A DNA stretch of 64,000 nucleotides from Ovis canadensis. Its lineage: Eukaryota > Chordata > Mammalia > Artiodactyla > Bovidae. The position numbers and the translations under genes are program-made. The DNA lies in contig NC_091262.1 in assembly GCF_042477335.2 (NCBI RefSeq), positions 75,006,001 to 75,070,000 of the forward strand, read 5' to 3'. Positions 44,166 through 55,576 of the stretch are shown piece after piece (the stretch's first letter is position 1; every line of letters starts with the position of its first letter). The notes below the pieces were generated by a model. The model ran no database searches, was not told the origin of the DNA, and worked only from the letters and a program-made list of their open reading frames with translations.

Positions 44166-44690
44166 CAGAGAAACTGTTCCCGTGGAGGTGGGGAGGAGGA
44201 AGGAGTGGATTTTGTTGAATAATAATCTGATCTATTAATGGGGTGGGGGGCATGATTAGAAAAAAGGCAAAGTTATGAATGCCTATTATGAAGGAAGCAG
44301 AGAACTCACGGTCCATGGGTAGGGTGACCACATAGTTGCCATCCACACTGAATACTTCTGAGAGTGAAAGGCACATATGCATAATTACACTGGAACAATA
44401 GGATAAACCTTGATTGACTCGGGAAAACCAGGACATATATGGTCACCCTAGCTACAAAACCAAACTTCCACCACCGATGTGTTTTGTTTTACTTTTACGG
44501 CATTTTTTTACGCTCTCTTTTCTTTTTAAAATTGGCTTGAGTGTTCTTCAAAGAGGCAAATTCTCTCATGTTCAGCGCAAGCCCAGGCACTCTCTTTGGT
44601 CTCACGTGTAATCAGATCACCTCTCAGGCATCGGAGATGTGGCTCCTGGAAATGGAGCTTGCTTACAGCAGTCAGATCCTGCACGGATGA
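44166..44690. other. Intergenic sequence, no gene seen
   Basis: Unique-looking sequence; a possible ancient LTR/DNA element piece near 44,325-44,450 (agggtgaccacatagttgcc) that pairs with 'tatatggtcaccctagctac' as a partial inverted repeat. No gene. Confidence 0.4.
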
Positions 44691-44694
44691 TGTG

Positions 44695-45085
44695 TTGGAG
44701 TCCTAGGGCTGCTGTTCCAATGGCAGCCCATTTGGTGGCTTAACAGAACACAAATGTATTCTCTCCCAGTTCTGGAGGCCACAAGTTTGAAATCAAGGTG
44801 TCAGCATGTTTGGTTCTTTTTGGAAGCTGTGCGTGAGACTCTGATCCAGGCTTCTTTCCTGGCGACCAGTGGCTGCCCCCAGTCCTTGGTGTCCCTTGGC
44901 TTGCGGTTGTATCATTGCTGTCTCTGCCTCCATCTTCCCGTGGCTTTCTCCCCAAGTCTCCCTGTGTCTGTGTGTCAAATCCCCCTCTCCTTTCTCTTTT
45001 AAGGACCCGAGTCCTAAATCCAGGATGATCTCATCTGAGATTGACTTAATGACCTCTGCAAAGACCTTATTTCCAAATACAAAAG
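44695..45085 (-). repeat. Ancient interspersed repeat, family A, best-preserved copy
   Basis: 'gtcctagggctgctgttcca', 'ctcccagttctggaggccac', 'ccttggtgtcccttggcttg', 'tctcatctgagattgactta' and 'gaccttatttccaaatac' are in canonical order. Confidence 0.55.
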
Positions 45086-47053
45086 CGCCTAGGGGATGGG
45101 ACTCGGGCATATCTTTTCTGGACGACACATTTCAACCGAGGGCAGGTGGGTTTCCAGGTGGGCGGTGGAGAGCAGAGTGAGTGTGTGTGGGTGGGTGCAA
45201 GGTATGTGATGGCGGCCCTAGCAGAGCTGCCTGTCCCTCCCGGGAGTGGGGACTGGGGGAGCGCTCTGCAGGGGAGAAGGCTTCAGGGTGGCTCTCGAGG
45301 CTAAACGGAGTTGGGATGGGGGGAGAAGGCAGGGCAGCAGGTGGAGGTCTGGCCAGGGAGGAGCTCACATGGCTCAGAGGAGCTGGTCTTCCGCACCCCT
45401 GTTCCTGCTTCTCTGGGATCAGTCAGGTAAGCTGGGCCAGTAATGCTGAGTCCCCAGGGACCCGCCAGGGCTGGCACCCTTCCTAAGCAGGTGTTAAATC
45501 GGCAGAGAAGGATGGGAATCCCAGCCCGAAGCCCTTCGATGGGGTCCGGCGTCCTCGGAAGGGAGGGCAGAGCTGTTGCTGTAGGACTGAGAGCAAAGGT
45601 TAGGGGCTCGGTCTGGATCCGAGGTGGGATGGAATCGTGAGACCCTGGGGCGGAGTATGGAACCAGGGCCATAGGTGGTCTCTGCTTGCTGCTCCTGAGG
45701 GCGAGTGAGGCGAGAGGGTGTGAGGTGTCCTAACAGCACGGGACTGAAGCCCGAGAAGCATTTCCGGGGCAGTGGGTGTCATTCATTCACTTGCTCATCG
45801 ATTTGTTCATTCTGCATGCCTTTCCTCAATACCCCTGCCCGGCCGGCCCTGACCCGGGGGAGAGCCTGAGACACGCATGGGCTCTAGAGGCCTTGGAGAT
45901 GCTTCCGTCCCGGCCCGGAGGCTCTGTGTCAAAGCAGAGTGTGCCTGCTGCTCTGACGGGTAGGAGATGGTGTAGCAGAGGGTCCAGAGGATATCTCGCC
46001 AGAACCCTGAGGCGGGGGTTCTGATCCAGGGAAGCTCTGAAGGGACCCCCTCCCATTGCCCCAGGACAACCCCAGGGTGCCCCCAGCCCCAGGACTCTGC
46101 TTTTCTCATTTTCCAGGGAAAGGCTCCTTTGCCCCCCTGTTTGGGGAAGGACCATGTCCTGATCTGGGCCTTGGTGCTGTGCTCAGGGGCCAGCAGGCTC
46201 TCGGCAGATGTTAAATGCAATGAGACCCACTTACTTTGGCAGCCCCTGCTCCGGTGCCCACTGACAACTCAAGGAGACACACATCTGAGCGCACGTGTGT
46301 GCGCACGCGCACACACACACACACACACACACACAGCCTGTGGGGTCTGGCAGATGCGATTAGCCTCTGGGTCCCTCAGAATTAGATGCAGGTGGCTAAT
46401 TGTCCATGCCAGGAGGCAACTGTGGGCACAATTACTCATGTCTCTGTCCCCACTTGGGGCTAATAATGGGTGAAGGGAGGGGAGGAAGCCCCAGGGGAGG
46501 GGAGGAAGCCGGATGGACTAGTCTCTCCTTTCAGCCTGGGCTGTGACCAACAGCTTTGGGGGCAGTGTTCATCCTTTGGGCCTGGGGAGGGCTGCGGGGC
46601 AGGCGAAGGGGAGGCTTCCAGCTCTTGGGAGGATCAGGGGCCCCCTTGGGTCCTCACCCCCATCCCTGATCCACCGGCACAACAGAGTCTGTGCGACCCA
46701 ATCTATTAATGGTGCCTTCAATCCCTTGCTTTTGTGTAGCTGGTTAGAGTTTTCAGAAACCCTTTGCACATGCTATTGCGTCCAGCAGCCATGAGACTGG
46801 GGGGTGTGTTGTCCTTACAGCCCATTTTACAGATGAGAAAATGGAGGTTCGCCGGACAGTTGGCAGAGCCTCTGTTAGAACCCAGTCCTGGGATGCCAAG
46901 CCCAAGGGTTGCCTTTTACTTCCCCAAGCTGTCTTCTGTCCCTCCTTGTCTTCCTTTCCTAGGGAAGGGTCAGGGGAGCAGAGGGGTGACTCCCCAGGCA
47001 CCAGTCAGCAGCGTAAAGCAGAGTAGGGCAGAGACATTCTCAGTGTGAAAGTT
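45086..47053. other. GC-rich intergenic sequence, no gene seen
   Basis: 45,130-46,120 is GC-rich with scattered CpG but less dense than the 32.7-kb island. Overlapping open frames on both strands lack family motifs and splice context. A CA tract lies at 46,291 and a MIR/L2-like piece near 46,790-46,870 (ccattttacagatgagaaaa). Confidence 0.45.
46291..46335 (+). repeat. GTGC/CA alternating tract
   Basis: GCACGTGTGTGCGCACGCGC followed by a CA run; alternating purine-pyrimidine throughout, with a short internal palindrome. Confidence 0.85.
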
Positions 47054-47065
47054 GCCTCAGTAAAT

Positions 47066-47354
47066 TCAATATTATTTTACTTTTGGCTGTGCTGGGTGTT
47101 CATAGCTTTACACAGGTTGTCTCTTGCTATGGCACGTGGGGGCTCCTCCCTAGTTGCAGTGAGCGGGCTTCTCATTGAGGTGGCTTCTCTTCTTGCAGAG
47201 CAAGGGCTTTAGATTTCTCAGTCTCCAGTAGTTGAGGCTCATGGACATAGTTGCCCCACGGCACGTGGGATCTGAGTTCCAAGACCAGGAATCGAACCCA
47301 TGTCCCCTACATTGGCAGGTGGATCCTTAACCACTGGACCACCAGGAAAGTCCC
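47066..47354 (-). mobile_element. CHR-type SINE, full length
   Basis: A reversed A-rich tail 'ttcaatattattttactttt' precedes 'tggctgtgctgggtgttcat', 'gtggcttctcttcttgcaga' and 'cattggcaggtggatccttaa'. GCCTCAGTAAATT (47054) and GCCTCGGTACATT (47355) are the diverged target duplication. Confidence 0.88.
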
Positions 47355-47942
47355 GCCTCGGTACATTTTAAACAGCACTTGTTTAAACATTGAAGGTCCT
47401 CCCTGTTCAAGACCTGTTCAAGGAACCACGAGGAGATGGAAATGGAAGAAGTGGTCTCTGCTTGTAAGGTGTCTGCCATCCAGTAGAGAGAACAAGATGC
47501 CTACATGGCATCCATTCTACCAGCCTGGGCTCCAAACACTTCCCTAATCAGTCCCATAACTTGCGGGGCAACTTTGGTAGCTTCTCATGACCTCTCTGGG
47601 CCTCAGTTTCCAGAGCTGCTTAAGCAGGGGACCAAGCCTCAGTGGTATCTCAGGCTGCATCCGGTTTCTCTGGCTGATTTCCAACAATGCAGTTTAACCC
47701 ACCCAGAGGAGGCGATTACTTCTGACTGGGGAGGAGGAACTGGAGGTGTGTAGGATTTGGAGGAGGGGCACAGCCAGAAGCGTGTTTGATTTGGCAGGAG
47801 TAGGCCTGAATCCTAATCCAGGTTCTGCTTAAACCTGCTTTGGGGATTGCGGGTGTGGGGCTCATCATCTCAGGGCATATCACTCTAACCTTTCATGGAA
47901 GCTGGTCTCTAAGATGCCTTCAGATGAATCCCGCCCTTTTAT
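47355..47942. other. Intergenic sequence with MIR-like piece, no gene seen
   Basis: 'gacctctctgggcctcagtt' at about 47,590 is MIR core-like. The remainder is unassigned. Confidence 0.4.
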
Positions 47943-48305
47943 TGTTGTTCAGTTGCTAAGTCATGTCCAGCTGTTTGGGACCCCATGAACTGCAGCGTGC
48001 CAGGCTTTCCTGTCCTTCACTATCTCCCAGAGTTTGCTCAAACCCATGTGCATCGAGTCAGTGATGCCATCCAGCCATCTTATCCTCTGCCACTCCCTTC
48101 TTCTCCTTCCCTCAATCCCAGTATCAGGGTCTTTTCCAATGAGTCAGCTGTTCGCATCAGGTGGCCAAAGTATTGTAGCTTCAACTTCAGCATCAGTCCT
48201 TCCAATGAATAGAGTTGATTTCCTTTAGGATTGACTGGTTGAATCTCCTTGCTGTCCTTGGGACTCTCAAGAGTCTCCTCCAGCACCGCAGTTTGAAAGC
48301 ATCAA
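47943..48305 (-). mobile_element. BovB/ART2A-type 3' fragment, diverged
   Basis: 'tgttgttcagttgctaagtc' through 'ctccagcaccgcagtttgaa'; same architecture as the copies at 4722 and 21379. Confidence 0.78.
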
Positions 48306-48794
48306 CATACATAAAGAAAGGGTACTTTCATATTTTAATTATATTTTACAATATTTTTTAAAAAGATGAAACCATGGAAGTGAGAATATCAGTGCAGTTT
48401 TCACAACAAAAGCAACTCAGCTTCTCTTGAGCTTCTAATTCTGAGAAGTCTGGTGTGCAGTCAGAATGGCCATCACTAAAAAGTCTGCAAATAACAAATG
48501 CTGGAGCGGGTGTGGAGAAAAGGGAATCCTTCTACGCTGTTGGTGGGAATGTAAGCTGGTGTGGCCGCTATGGAAAACAGTACGGAGTTTCCTCAAAACA
48601 CTAAAAATAGAGTTGGCATATGTCAGCGATCCATCCCTGGGCATGGATCTGAACAAAACTACAATTCAAAAGGAGACATGCACCCCAGGGTTCACAGCAG
48701 CACCACTCACGATAGTCAAGACACGGGAGCAGCCAAAATGTCCATCGACAAGAGGAACAGATAAAGATGTGGTACCTGTACACAGTGGAGTATT

Positions 48795-49541
48795 CAGTTC
48801 AGTTCAGTTCAGTCGCTCAGTCGTGTCCGACTCTTTGTGACCCCATGAGTCACAGCACGCCAGGCCTCCCTGTCCATCAGCAACTCCTGGAGTTCATTCA
48901 GACTCACGTCCGTTGAGTCCGTGATGCCATCCAGCCATCTCGTCCTCTGTCATCCCCTTCTCCTCCTGCCCCCAATCCCTCCCAGCATCAAAATCTTTTC
49001 CACTGAGTCAACTCTTCGCATGAGGAGGTTAAAGTACTGGAGTTTCAGCTTTAGCATCCCTCCTTCCAAAGAACACCCAGGGCTGATCTCTTTAAGAATG
49101 GACTGGTTGGATCTCCTTGCAGTCCAAGGGACTCTCAAGAGTCTTCTCCAACACCACAGTTCAAAAGCATCAATTTTTCGGTGCTCAGCCTTCTTCATAG
49201 TCCAACTCTCACATCCATATATGACCACAGGAAAAACCATAGCCTTGACTAGAAGGACCTTAGTTGGCAAAGTAATGTCTCTGCTTTTGAATATGCTATC
49301 TAGATTGGTCATAACTTTCCTTCCAAGGAGTAAGTGTCTTTTAATTTCATGGCTGCAGTCATCATCTGCAGTGATTTTGCAAAATAAAGTCTGACACTGT
49401 TTCCACTGTTTCCCCATCTATTTCCCATGGAGTGATGGGACTGGATGCCATGATCTTCGTTTTCTGAATGTTGAGCTTTAAGCCAACTTTTTCACTCTCC
49501 TCTTTCAGTTTCATCAAGAGGCTTTTTAGTTCCTCTTCACT
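48795..49541 (-). mobile_element. BovB LINE, 5'-truncated, inserted in L1
   Basis: The reversed 3' tail CAGTTCAGTTCAGTTCAGTC begins at 48795. Reverse translation shows RT C-terminal motifs ([31 protein letters not shown]). The target duplication GTACACAGTGGAGTATT (48778-48794) / GTACACAATGGAGTATT (49542-49558) differs by one base. Frame shifts and truncation leave no functional enzyme. Confidence 0.93.
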
Positions 49542-49924
49542 GTACACAATGGAGTATTACTCAACCATAAAAAAGAATGAGATAATGCTGCTTGCAGCAA
49601 CATGGATGGGCCTGGAGGTGATCACACTAAGTGAGGTAAGTCGGACAAAGACAAACGCCATAGGATGTCACTTATATGAGGAAGCTAAAATATGACACGA
49701 ATGAACGTATCTACAAAACAGAAACAGACTCACAGACACAGAGAACACTCTTGCGGTTGCCGAGGGGAAGGAGGGCTGGGGGAGGGCTGCAGAGGGAGTT
49801 TGGGGTTAGCAGATGCAAGCTCTCTTATACATAGAATGGATAAACAACAGTTCCTGCTGTATAGCACAGGAAACTAGATTCAATATCTGATGATAAGCCA
49901 TCATGGAAAAGAATGTAAAAAAGA

Positions 49925-50050
49925 ATGTGTATATCTATACATATATATACACACACACATATCTGTATCATCATATATATTACATGTATATACATATAAT
50001 CGTATAATAATATATGTGTGTGTATATATGTATACACATATAACTGAATC
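49925..50050 (+). repeat. AT/TG-rich low-complexity tract in the L1 tail
   Basis: Alternating TATATACACACACACATATC-type sequence with internal self-complementary ATATAT/TATACA segments; part of the L1 3' UTR variable region. Confidence 0.65.
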
Positions 50051-50130
50051 ACCTTGGTGTACAGTGGAAAGTAGCACAACAATGTAAATCAACTATACTT
50101 CAATAAATAAATATAAATATATAATACTTT

Positions 50131-50379
50131 AAAAGCCTGGCGTGCATTAAAGTGGTATGCATTCATTAAGCCACATGGTGGGGCATTCATTTATTCATTC
50201 ATTCATTCACCTGCTTATCTACCCACTGTTCTATTAACTCAGTCAGCTATCATCTGGTCACACCCACACCAGCCTCAGTCGGAGAAAACCGCCAATGCAC
50301 AGTAGAAGCCTAGAGAGAAATTCTCGGAGCAGGGAAACAGTTAAAATAAATCAAAATAAAATCGGAGCTGGCTCCGGTG
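50131..50379. repeat. ATTC microsatellite and unassigned DNA
   Basis: ATTCATTTATTCATTCATTC lies near 50,186-50,205. The remaining sequence is unassigned. Confidence 0.55.
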
Positions 50380-50770
50380 CTTATTCTTGATGACACACAG
50401 GAAACTATCAACCAGCCATGCTACGTAATTGACCACTGAGGATTTTTTCGCTCTCAGTCAGTTTGAGATGTACCGAATCCAATATCATATCAGTGATTTG
50501 ATTTGTTAATAATCAAATTGCAAATACCTTTTCATTTGGCTTCAAAAAGCAAACAGCCATTCGGAATAATTTTTATGGGTCTTGGAATGCAATATAAACT
50601 TAAAATATTGTGTTTGCAAGTCCTATTGGCATGACCGTATTATAATTTATATTGGCCTATTTTGATGTACAGTGGCATAATGAAACTTTAAAAAATACCT
50701 TCTGCAGAGCTGCATCTAAAGCCAAGCCGGCAGCACAGATTAATGTAAGAACATCATGGGGATTCTTTGC
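50380..50770. promoter_or_regulatory. Candidate conserved non-coding block
   Basis: About 390 bp of repeat-free, AT-rich DNA with motifs such as 'tgatttgttaataatcaaat', 'cattcggaataatttttatg' and 'aattgcaaatacc'. Its texture resembles vertebrate conserved elements. Not testable here. Confidence 0.3.
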
Positions 50771-51271
50771 ATATTTTCTTAAGGAGATTTCTAGAGAATA
50801 ACTATTCTACTCACCCAAACTTTAACTTCAGTGGGGACTGCAAAGGTTTTCAGAGTGTCACCTTTCGCTGCCCACTGGCTCTCCCCGTCCTGCCCCACTC
50901 TTCTCCCTCCCATGCTATTTGCACCCCTCCCTACTATTTGCATTTTTCTGAGTGTATTGCGTGTGTACCTTTCTGTAATCAGTGTTCTGTTCCCGCTACC
51001 TGTAATGTGCTTCCTCTCTTCTTTGCTTAGGGAATATCTCTTAGACATTCTGGCTAAAATACCATCCCTGCTGGGAACTTCCTCTGACACCCCCAGAAGT
51101 TATTATTTCCATCCTCCCACAGTAATTTAAAGAGGCGTCTATGATAGCACTTGTCACAGTGTATTATTGTTATTTGTTTACACAACTGTGACATGTTCAA
51201 TATAGAAGGTCCAGTGTCTACCACCATGCCTCATCCATAATACATGCTCAGGAAGTGTTTGGGGAATATGG
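50771..51271. other. Intergenic sequence, no gene seen
   Basis: 'catgctatttgcacccctcc' to 'gggaatatctcttagacatt' resembles an ancient repeat (MER/L2-like), unresolved. Confidence 0.4.
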
Positions 51272-51736
51272 CTGTGGGTGGATGGTTGGATAGATGGATG
51301 AGGTGGGTAGATGTATGTATGTATGTATGTATGTATGTATGTATGTATGGGTGGATGGATAAATGAGGTTGGAGGGTATATAAATGGATGGATGGGTGGG
51401 GTGGGTAGATGGATGGATGGGTGCATGGATGAGGTGGGTGGGTGGGTGGATGGATGGATAGGTGTATGTATGTATGTATGGATGGATGAAGTGAGTGGAT
51501 GGATGAGGTGGGTAGATGAATGGATGGATGGATAGATATATGGATGGATGGATGGATGGACGGATGGATGGATGGATGAGGTGGGTAGGTGGATGGTGGG
51601 TAGATAGATATATGGATGGATAGATGGATGAGGTGGGTGGATGGATGGCTGAGTGGGGAGTGTAGATGGGTGGATGGATGAATGGATGGGTGAGTGGATG
51701 GATGGATAAGCTGGGTAGTGGATGGATGGATTGAAG
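51272..51736 (+). repeat. GATG/TGGA tetranucleotide satellite, about 465 bp
   Basis: Interleaved GGAT, GGTG and GTAT repeats with a pure ATGT run at 51,312-51,346. The plus strand is almost free of C. Open frames encoding His-Pro-Ser-Ile or Gly-Trp-Met repeats are products of the array. Confidence 0.95.
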
Positions 51737-52053
51737 GGGCATATCCTCCTAGAGGATAATGCTATATTTGGCATTCACAGCCTTCAAGCACAAGTTGTAG
51801 AGAGGCTTCAAGATATAGATAGGTTGTTGGACAAATGAATCTATTAGATTTCTCCCAATCAGAGAGCCCCTTACTTCATATATTCTTGTACAGAATATAA
51901 TGCATCAGCACAGAAAAGCAATGGAGACTTACTTTGCTTTTAGTGCTCTGGGAAAGAAATCATTCTTTCTTTTGTAATAGATAGATGTGCGAGGCTCCCA
52001 ATTATAGCTGAATGAGACAGAAAGGAAGGAACGTATTTACTGAATGAACTACG
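51737..52053. other. Intergenic sequence, no gene seen
   Basis: AT-rich unique-looking sequence. Confidence 0.4.
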
Positions 52054-52150
52054 CTAGCGGTAAAGAACCCACCTGCCAATGAAGGAGGCGTAAGAGACGT
52101 AGGTTTGAGCCTTAGGTCAGGAAGATCCCCTGGAGAAGAGAATGGCGACT
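52054..52150 (+). mobile_element. Bov-tA SINE head fragment, decayed
   Basis: 'taaagaacccacctgccaat', 'gtaggtttgagccttaggtc' and 'aggaagatcccctggagaag' are the tRNA-like half and start of Bov-A; the rest is missing. Confidence 0.65.
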
Positions 52151-52199
52151 AAATCACCATCATCCCACATCAACTTCACCCCCAATTAATTCATAACAA

Positions 52200-53215
52200 T
52201 TTAAGCTGCCAGATGCCTGAAGATTTGAGATCTACTCTTGATGACTCCTAGGTTCTGTACCTTGCTTGGAGAGGTTTTGCCCATTTAGCACTCTAAAACA
52301 TGTTCTCTGATGCTTTTACAGTTTAGAATTTCACTCAGTTTTCTGACTTATCTTAAATTGATTATTGCATATGGTTTGATGTTGGGTACTAAAATTATTT
52401 CTAAATGGAGAGTCAGTTATTCCAAAGTCATTTACTGAATGTTCCATGCTTTCCATTGATTTATAATGCCACCTTTACCACAAGCCAAATTGTCATTTAT
52501 ACAATGGTTCTTTTTTTTGCACTACCTATCTTATTTCATTAATACATGTGTCTGTTTTTGTGTTGATACTATATTGCTTCAGCTACTATAATATTTTAGG
52601 ATGTTTGATATTTTTGTTTTCTTAGACTCCCTTTTGTATTTTCTTTTACAAATGCATTTGAAATCAGCTTACTAAGTTCTATAAAATTTTTATTGAAATA
52701 CATAACATCTAAAGGTTAACTTAGGGAGTATTAACATCTTTATAGCAGAGTTCACCATCTAAAAGCAGTATGCTATTGATTTCTTAGGGTTTTTTTTTTC
52801 CCAAAGAGGATATGCAGATTGCTTGTAAAGTTTATTTCTACATATCTGTTGGTTTGTTTGTCAATATTTGGATTTTGACAAATAAAAATTTTCTTATGTA
52901 TTTTTAATTGGTCCCTGTTATGTAGAGAAAACCTATTCTCTCTATATCTATCTTCTAGTCCTTTTTAAAACCTCTTATCATTTCTAGTCCTTTTTAGCAG
53001 GAAAGCAGATAATAATGCCTGCACATAATGGAAATTTTAATCTTCCTTTCTAATAGTATTATTTTATTCTCACCTAATTGCTTTGGCTGGGACATCCAGG
53101 AAAGTGTTGAATAATAAAGAACAGCTATCCTTTTCTTGTTCCTGATTTTAATGGGAATGCTTCTCTGATACATCACTGGAAATTATATTCGTGGTGACTT
53201 CTGGTAAGTGCCGCA
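52200..53215 (-). repeat. Ancient L1 ORF2 fragment
   Basis: Reversed ORF2 landmarks appear in order: 'aatggagagtcagttattcc', 'catgtgtctgtttttgtgtt', 'cacctaattgctttggctgg' and 'cttttcttgttcctgatttt'. Many stops and indels are present. The continuation may be at 54,870. Confidence 0.6.
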
Positions 53216-53606
53216 TGAATATGCTAGCCAGAGCATGGCCTATCACGGTGAACTCCCCATAAGAGAGGAATTATCATTGTCTTGTTTAAGCCACGGTATT
53301 TTGGAGTCTTTTTGTTTTACCGTTTACCTATGAACGAATTAGTGCATATTTGGGATTCTACTCTACTGGATCAAGCATCATTTTTTCCTTAATCAACTAA
53401 TGATAGGTTTTAAAAATAATTTTTATTGGAGTATAGTTGATTTACGTTGTTGTGTTAGTTTCTGTCGTACAGAATATCCAATCCTTTTTAGATTCTCTCC
53501 CCTCACAGGCCATTACAGAGTATTGCCTAGCGTTCCCTGGGCTATCTATTTTATATAGTCCCTGTTAGCTGCCTATAGGTCCTTATTAGCTATCTATTTT
53601 ATATAT

Positions 53607-53875
53607 GCTGCTAAGTCGCTTCAGTCGTGTCTGACTCTGTGCGACCCCATAGATGGCAGCCCACCAGGCTCCCACCCTGTCCCTGGGATTCTCCAGGCAA
53701 GAACACTGGAGTGGGTTGCCATTTCCTTCTCCAATGCAGGAAAGTGAAAAGTGAAAGTGAAGTCGCTCAGTCATGTCTGACTCTTAGCGACCCCATGGAC
53801 TACAGCCTACCAGGCTCCTCCATCCATGGGATTTTCCAGGCAAGAGTACTGGAGTGGGGTGCCACTGCCTTCTCC
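53607..53875 (-). mobile_element. Bov-A2 dimeric SINE
   Basis: Two reversed Bov-A bodies (gaacactggagtgggttgcc and gagtactggagtggggtgcc) joined by 'gaaagtgaaaagtgaaagtg'. Direct repeats ATTTTATATAT at 53596-53606 and 53876-53886 flank it. Confidence 0.93.
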
Positions 53876-53886
53876 ATTTTATATAT

Positions 53887-54682
53887 CAGTTCAGTTCAGT
53901 TCAGTCACTCAGTCGTGTCCTACTTTTTGCGACCCCATGAATCACAGCACGCCAGGCCTCCCTGTCCATCACCAACTCCTGGAGTTCACTCAAACTCATG
54001 TCCATCAAGGCGGTGATGCCATCCAGCCATCTCATCCTCTGTCGTACCCTTCTCCTCCTGCCCCCAATCCCTCCCAGCATCAGAGTCTTTTCCAATGAGT
54101 CAACTCTTCGCATGAGGTGGCCAAAGTACTGGAGTTTCAGCTTTAGCATCATTCCTTCCAAAGAACACCCAGGACTGATCTCCTTTAGGATAGACTGTTT
54201 GGATCTCCTTGAAGTCCAAGGGACTCTCAAGAGTCTTCTCCAACACCACAGTTCAAAAGCATCAATTCTTCAGTGCTCAGCTTTCTTCACAGTCCGACTC
54301 TCACATCCATACATGACCACAGGAAAAACCATAGCCTTGACTAGATGGACCTTTGTTGGCAAAGTAATGTCTCTGCTTTTCAATATGCTATCTAGGTTGG
54401 TCATAACTTTTCTTCCAAGGAGTAAGCGTCTTTTAATTTCATGGCTGCAGTCACCATCTGCAGAGATTTTGGAGCCCAAAAAGATAAAGTCTGACACTGT
54501 TTCCACTGTTTCCCCATTTATTTGCCATGAAGTGATAGGACCAGATGCCATGATCTTCGTTTTCTGAATGTTGAGCTTTAAGCCAACTTTTCCCTCTCCT
54601 CTTTCACTTTCATCAAGAGGCTTTTTAGTTCCTCTTCACTTTCTGCCATAAGGGTGGTGTCATCTGCATATCTGAGGTTATT
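53887..54682 (-). mobile_element. BovB LINE, 5'-truncated
   Basis: The tail CAGTTCAGTTCAGTTCAGTC starts directly after the Bov-A2 target repeat. The reverse translation carries RT C-terminal sequence (MASGPITSWQINGETVETVS, ADGDCSHEIKRRLLLGRKVM) and then a premature stop after VKKAEH. It is nearly identical to the BovB at 58617 but opposite in orientation and about 75 bp longer at its 5' end. Confidence 0.93.
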
Positions 54683-54869
54683 TTATATTATATTATTTAT
54701 ATTTATATTATGAGGCTATTACTATTTTATATATAGTAGTGTGTATATGTCAGTCCCAATCTCCCAGTTTATCCTTCCCCTCCACTTTCCCCCTTGGTGA
54801 CCATAAGTTTGTTTTCTACATCTATGAGTCCATCTCTGTGTTGAAAACGTTCATTGGTACCATTTTTCG

Positions 54870-55110
54870 ATAATGTTTTCTTTAAGATTTGCTGCTAAAG
54901 TTATGAACAATGTTGGCCTATAGGGTTTTCTTAATGTGTGCACTATTCTTGCTTTTAGTATCAGGGCCTTGCCAACCTGAAAGGATAAACTAGGAAAATT
55001 TCTGTCCTCTTCCATACTCTATTATAGTTAATATATCTGTGAAACTCTTTTTTGGTGATTTAGAAGAATTTTTTCTTCAAACCCTTTGGCATAGTGAGTT
55101 TTTAGAAATA
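54870..55110 (-). repeat. Ancient L1 ORF2 fragment
   Basis: 'tctttaagatttgctgctaa', 'atgttggcctatagggtttt' and 'gatttagaagaattttttct' fit reversed ORF2 sequence further upstream than the block at 52,200. Confidence 0.5.
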
Positions 55111-55566
55111 AAAAGTCTCTGCCACCTTCAGCCAGGGTGGCAGAGACTGCTAATTGTCCACAATATCTATTCTTTCCTTTTTTTAAGCTACACTTAAAAA
55201 ATACTTGGTTTGTAGCTAGGTATAAGTGCCTGGAATGAGACAACTTTCTCTTGCTTCTCTTGTGGCTGGATGTGACCAAGTTTCAAAGTTCAGGTGGTGA
55301 AAGATTTCAGAATTCAGGTTATAAACACACTTAGGTACAAGTTCTGGCACATGCCTTTAAAGGTGAGAGTGTTCCCTTCCTTTCCCTCAATGTGCTGCCG
55401 ATAAAGTGAACCCAAGGAGGAAGCAGCTGACAGTGAGCTGAGATGGAGATCAATAAAGCAGAGGGAACCTGAGTTCTTAGTGCCACGCCAGCTCTGGACG
55501 GTTGGTGGAAAGTTCATTTTCTTTTAAGCCACTTATTTTGGGTTCTTGCTATAACTACTCACCCCA
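55111..55566. other. Intergenic sequence, no gene seen
   Basis: Contains an 11-bp inverted repeat around 55,115-55,150 (agtctctgccacc / ggtggcagagact). Otherwise possible ancient repeat sequence, unresolved. Confidence 0.4.
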
Positions 55567-55576
55567 CATCTAATTA

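Larger units (their letters stand above)
48440..50130 (+). mobile_element. Artiodactyl L1 3' end, split by a BovB insertion
   Basis: 'gtcagaatggccatcactaa', 'gctggtgtggccgctatgga' and 'tacggagtttcctcaaaaca' run up to the BovB. After it 'ggagtattactcaaccataa', 'gcaacatggatgggcctgga' and 'aaacagaaacagactcacag' lead to an A-rich end with 'caataaataaatataaatat'. Confidence 0.88.
53408..54850 (-). mobile_element. L1 3' end hosting two serial insertions
   Basis: 'ataatttttattggagtata', 'gatttacgttgttgtgttag' and 'tagctatctattttatatat' precede the inserts; 'attttatatatagtagtgtg' and 'gaccataagtttgttttcta' follow. The target ATTTTATATAT occurs at 53596, 53876 and 54724 (with ATTTTATATT at 54680). 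Confidence 0.8.

Noticed and set aside
51178..51774. Open frames of 164-198 codons rich in His-Pro-Ser-Ile
   Set aside because: Translation of the tetranucleotide satellite; no family or start context.
53998..54567. 189-codon open frame, repeated at 58,659-59,228 on the other strand
   Set aside because: Antisense shadow of BovB; near-identical because both BovB copies are near-identical.
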